Below are positions 60,419 to 64,000 of a DNA stretch of 64,000 bases, piece after piece (within the stretch, counting starts at the first letter, position 1; each line of letters starts with the position of its first letter). The notes beneath the pieces were generated by a model. It was given only the letters and a program-made list of their open reading frames with translations. It was not told the DNA's origin and ran no database searches. Source of the DNA: Zerene cesonia (taxonomy: Eukaryota; Arthropoda; Insecta; Lepidoptera; Pieridae); contig NC_052116.1 of the NCBI RefSeq assembly GCF_012273895.1, forward strand, positions 8,494,001 through 8,558,000, read 5' to 3'. A program made the position numbers and the translations under genes.

Positions 60419-62204
60419 GTACTAGGGACTATGATTCAACTAAGAATATAAATGTCAATGACCTTATTGTGTCAAAAAATTTCATTTAAATAATATGATT
60501 CACTTGGAAAACCTTTTTGCTCATTAATAATATTTTTATTTAGCAAGACTGTTACTTCAAATGTAATTATGTAATTATAAATACCATATATTATTGCTTA
60601 ACATAGATCATTCATTTGATAGCTTCAATGTTACAATACGGATCTATTTCAATTCTATTCTTAGTTGGATTTCATAATATATGGAACAGTTAAAGATATT
60701 GAGGCTTAAGAAGGTATATAAAAGGATATTTTAAAGTATTACTCAGATGATGGGTTTTATTATTATTTCATGAAATAATATACATTTTCAGTCAGTCAAC
60801 CATTCTTGACTTGAAAATTTTTTTATAAAAGAGTTAAACAAATCATGTAATTTGCTAAAGATAATAATTATAATTTAGGTCCACTTATTAGGCTTTTATA
60901 TATTAACAGCATTGATAACAAACAAAAATATGCAATAAACAATATTTTATACTGAAAAAAAAAGGTATGAAGTCTTTACCTACTTCTGTACTTGTTATGA
61001 GCCAATGAGTTGGTTTGAACGCACTAATCTTAGAATCTCATTCACCATTGAATATGTATGTGATTCCTTAGTGCTATACGCTATATAAGCTGGGGCGGAT
61101 CGCTAGATAGCTGCAGACGATTTTCGTATGTTTTTTGGACGCTGGATCGAAACCACTTCGAAGACAACTATACTGTTAAAATAACTATTGCAAGAGTAAA
61201 TACATAAAATATAGGTTGTATTATAAAAGTAATGCTTGATAAAATTTTGTAATTAATTTTTTATTATTTCATAAGTTTATTATTTAATGTGACATTTATG
61301 ACCTGAATAAAATTATATTAATGGAAATATAAATAAAAATAGAATGTTTAATCTAGAACATTAAATAACTGTGACTAAAACTACTATATAACCCACTATA
61401 TAATAAATGTCTAAACTATGCAGATTAGGATGAAATTGTATCCAAAGAGAGTTTAAGATCCAAAAGAGGATAGGATACTTTTTATCCATGAAATCCCACA
61501 GAAACGGGTACCATGTGAGAAAAACTGTCTTTACCTTTCCCGGCAATCAATATATACTTACTTGTTTTGACTATTCGACCTTCGTACAAAATATATTTTG
61601 ATCTCAGAATACCAATTAATATTATAACCGAAATATTACAAATTTATTACATTATAGAGTTTATTTTTTATAACAATAGGCTAATAGATTATGCTTTTAT
61701 ATATTCATACTTTTATATTTATGTTAAATTTAACAGCTATATGAAGCTAAATAAATTTCTAACAACTGTCTTATTATGGATAGGATAATTTTAAGAAATC
61801 GCACATTTTTAATATCTTAAGCATAAGAAGACTTGATAATTTTTTTAGTGGCATATGTTTATTTTAATGTGTAGTGTATTTATCTTAATAAACGGGTTTT
61901 ATTATGAATATTTAAGTCTTAATTGTATTGAGTTATCTTGGATTGAATAAATCTTATTTTAACTAAATTGAAGTTTTATTTACATACACAAATACAAATA
62001 TAGATGACACTTTTTGTATATGTGCGTAAAGCAAATAGAAAAAATTAAACAACACATTGATTTATAGTACAATATAATTTATTATCCCTATGTTACGTGT
62101 TTTATCCAATGGATATGACGCAGATTGATCTACTCAGTGCTGCCAGAATCTAAAAATTACCCACGAAATGTGTAATTTTCAGAACCTGGCAATAACTTTA
62201 AGTT
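60419..62204. other. Region between the convergent genes dNK and ND-23
   Basis: AT-rich 3' flanks. Plus-strand AATAAA occurs at 60934-60939 and again near 61880 and 61945, any of which could end dNK transcripts. Around 60.97-61.19 kb and 61.39-61.56 kb there are decayed RTE/family-B-like fragments (the second on the minus strand, with a block similar to the 'ggatactttttatcc' part of family B). No coding exon seen. Confidence 0.5.
62078..62083 (-). promoter_or_regulatory. Polyadenylation signal of ND-23
   Basis: AATAAA on the minus strand, about 120 bases beyond the ND-23 stop codon. This is a normal distance for a short 3' UTR. Confidence 0.5.
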
Positions 62205-64000
62205 TTAACGGTAAAGATGGTCAGCTTTAATATTAGCAGCTATTTCGCTCTCCCATTTGTCACCGTTCGACAGTAACTTTTCCTTATTGTAGAGGAGTTC
62301 TTCGTGAGTTTCGGTCGAGAACTCGAAGTTGGGCCCTTCCACGATCGCGTCTACGGGGCATGCCTCCTGTTGATTTTAAAATTTAATTGTACTTAAGTTA
62401 ATTAATACATTTAATAAACATACTTTAAAAAATAAAGTTAAAAAACACTTTACTGGCAATCAAACAAAAAACTAGAAAATTTGTTTTTGATGATAAGGAA
62501 TTTAACATAACTGTAGTAGCAGATGAAACAATCATAATCAAACCTGACCTTAAAACAAAATCAAAATAAAATTTAAGTTATTAACGCAATAATTCAATTT
62601 AGAGTAAAAAGCGGAGGTTGCTTGACATTTTGAAATATTACAATCATCTTATTTAGAAACTATCTATGAGAGGATAGTAATGAACTGCGTTAAATGCACC
62701 CCACGCTTTTTCTTTTTATTAGTTCCCGTTTTCGTGGAATTTCCGGGATAAAAATGTTTTTTATATCCAATGTCCCTCTCCCGGTCCTAAGCTACCTCTG
62801 CGCAAATTTTCAGCCAAATCTGTTTATCCGTTCTTGAGCTATAAATAATGTTACTAACACCACTTTTTTCTTTTATATATAAAGATTAATAAATAATATT
62901 TCATACGTATATTGTGTTATAGTTCAATTCCCGTTTTCCCTAGTTATAACTGGTTGTTACAAAGATAATTACTTACAAATAGTGCTACATACATTATCCT
63001 ACTTATGCTACTAATATTTATATTAATGTAATATCCTATCCTATCCTATCCTACTAATCCTACTAATATTATAAATGCGAAAGTTTGTAAGGATGTGTGT
63101 GTGTTTGTTGCTCTTTCACACAAAAACACAGCACAGCTGGGCAACGGGAATAACATATAGGCAACTTTTTATCCCGATATTCCTACGGCATACGGACTTA
63201 CGCGGGTGAAACCGCGGAGCGCAGCTCATAATATACAATCTTATTAACAAAAAATATAATACAAACTTGACAGAAGCCGCAGTAGATGCACTTGGTCATG
63301 TCGATATCGTAGCGTGTCGTCCTTCGAGAGCCGTCCTTACGTTCTTCTGCTTCTATTGTAATAGCCTGGAAAAAAAGCAATAAGTAAAGAAGAATACGAA
63401 TGTTACTAGGTTTCAGAGGTACTACTAAAACAAGTGACTCTAAAGTTTTTACAATTGACCCTGAATTCTTCAGAATCAAACAATTTTCACAGTCTTCTCT
63501 GGTTTTTTTCAAAAACAAAAAAATAACTATTCAGTAATAATCATTTGTTTGACACTTTCTATTGCTGTTTTTATAGACACCGGCATGTTAATAATTTAAT
63601 CTTTAAGTAAATTATTTAGTAGACACTTCACTTAGTAGCACATTTCATTACATTCGTCTAATTTGCCATTAATTTTATGTGTATGGGTATTAAACTATAA
63701 GACTATTATATTTTTCTTTTTTTTTAAACAATTAAAAACCTTTGTTTGTAACTTAATGTATTCAATTCAATAATTGTTTTAAATAGCAATCAGTTCATAT
63801 TTAATAACGATTTTTATATGCATATTGCAGTCCTGGCTTAATCAATCATTGAATTAAGAGCCTACTAGCTTCCTTACTAAATGGCCTTCAATCAATGCAT
63901 ATATGCAATATTAAATAAAAACTTTTTTCTTTTTTGATTTCTTGCTTACCTGTGCAGGACAAATAGCTTCGCACAGCTTGCAAGCAATGCACCTCTCCTC
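62205..64000 (-). CDS. ND-23: NADH dehydrogenase (ubiquinone) iron-sulfur protein 8, ND-23/NDUFS8, C-terminal exons (5' end outside window)
   Basis: Core subunit of mitochondrial complex I carrying two [4Fe-4S] clusters (N6a, N6b) that pass electrons toward ubiquinone. Minus-strand exons: 64000-63950 (continues past the window edge), 63365-63267, 62366-62205, with TAA at 62207-62205. Joined, they encode 103 residues containing both ferredoxin-type motifs, CIACKLCEAICP and CIYCGFCQEACP, then the conserved PVDAIVEGPNFEFSTET segment and the usual short C-terminus ending in LYR. Splice junctions fall between codons; the 63267 donor is GTTTGT, weaker than its neighbours. The intron at 62367-63266 contains an RTE-like tail and a family A copy. 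The N-terminal presequence and helical part are not in the window. Identity is very secure from the cluster motifs and C-terminus. Confidence 0.96.
62690..62885 (+). repeat. RTE-like tail in ND-23 intron
   Basis: TTCCCGTTTTCGTGGAATTT, TCAGCCAAATCTGTTTATCC, TTCTTGAGCTATAAATAATG, ending TTCTTTTATATATAAAG. Opposite orientation to ND-23. Confidence 0.75.
63049..63226 (-). repeat. Family A element in ND-23 intron
   Basis: Reverse copy with an internal deletion around the CGATTGCAATGAAATTTGG part. It abuts a (CCTAT)n microsatellite grown from its terminal repeats (about 63033-63052) and ends about 40 bases from an ND-23 exon. Confidence 0.85.

Overview
This window is AT-rich animal nuclear DNA, almost certainly from a butterfly or moth. 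The evidence is the dense load of short interspersed elements typical of Lepidoptera (copies ending in ATTAGTAGGAT, tRNA-headed SINEs, RTE-like tails), spliced genes with GT..AG introns, AATAAA signals and eukaryotic tRNA genes with internal A/B boxes. There are no operons, phage or CRISPR. Three gaps are exactly 1000 N (418-1417, 35327-36326, 47978-48977) and one is 10 N (29499-29508), so this is a scaffolded draft assembly.

Only the last 6.5 kb holds clear protein genes, and they converge. Positions 57730-60418 (+) carry a complete five-exon deoxyribonucleoside kinase of the insect dNK / TK2 type. Positions 62205-64000 (-) carry the three C-terminal exons of ND-23 (NDUFS8), the two-[4Fe-4S] subunit of respiratory complex I; its 5' end lies beyond the window. 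The first supplies deoxynucleotides by salvage and the second works in the mitochondrial respiratory chain; no direct functional link is implied.

The remaining ~57 kb is intergenic or long-intron DNA. It contains three identical tRNA-Asp(GTC) genes and a decayed fourth copy (34.9-36.8 kb and 46.5 kb), two possible promoter/first-exon regions (about 1.9-2.26 kb on the minus strand; 42.43-42.55 kb on the plus strand), one weak secreted-protein ORF (23.6-23.9 kb, minus), and many repeats. The repeats fall into: family A (about 200 bp, CTAGCTGCGCCCC...ATTAGTAGGAT); family B and other RTE-like tails; family C (about 340 bp with an A-rich tail, one subfamily carrying an internal hairpin); two tRNA-headed SINE families with visible target-site duplications; LINE 3' ends; two Penelope-like element fragments, one with an open GIY-YIG reading frame; and a small family of tRNA-cored palindromic elements.

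The most unusual biological signal is the palindromic tRNA-derived element at 12124-12318: a perfect 60-bp inverted repeat around a tRNA-like core, flanked by a 15-bp direct repeat. The most important technical signal is a 1.2-kb near-identical direct duplication on the two sides of the third gap, best explained as two overlapping contig ends that were never merged.
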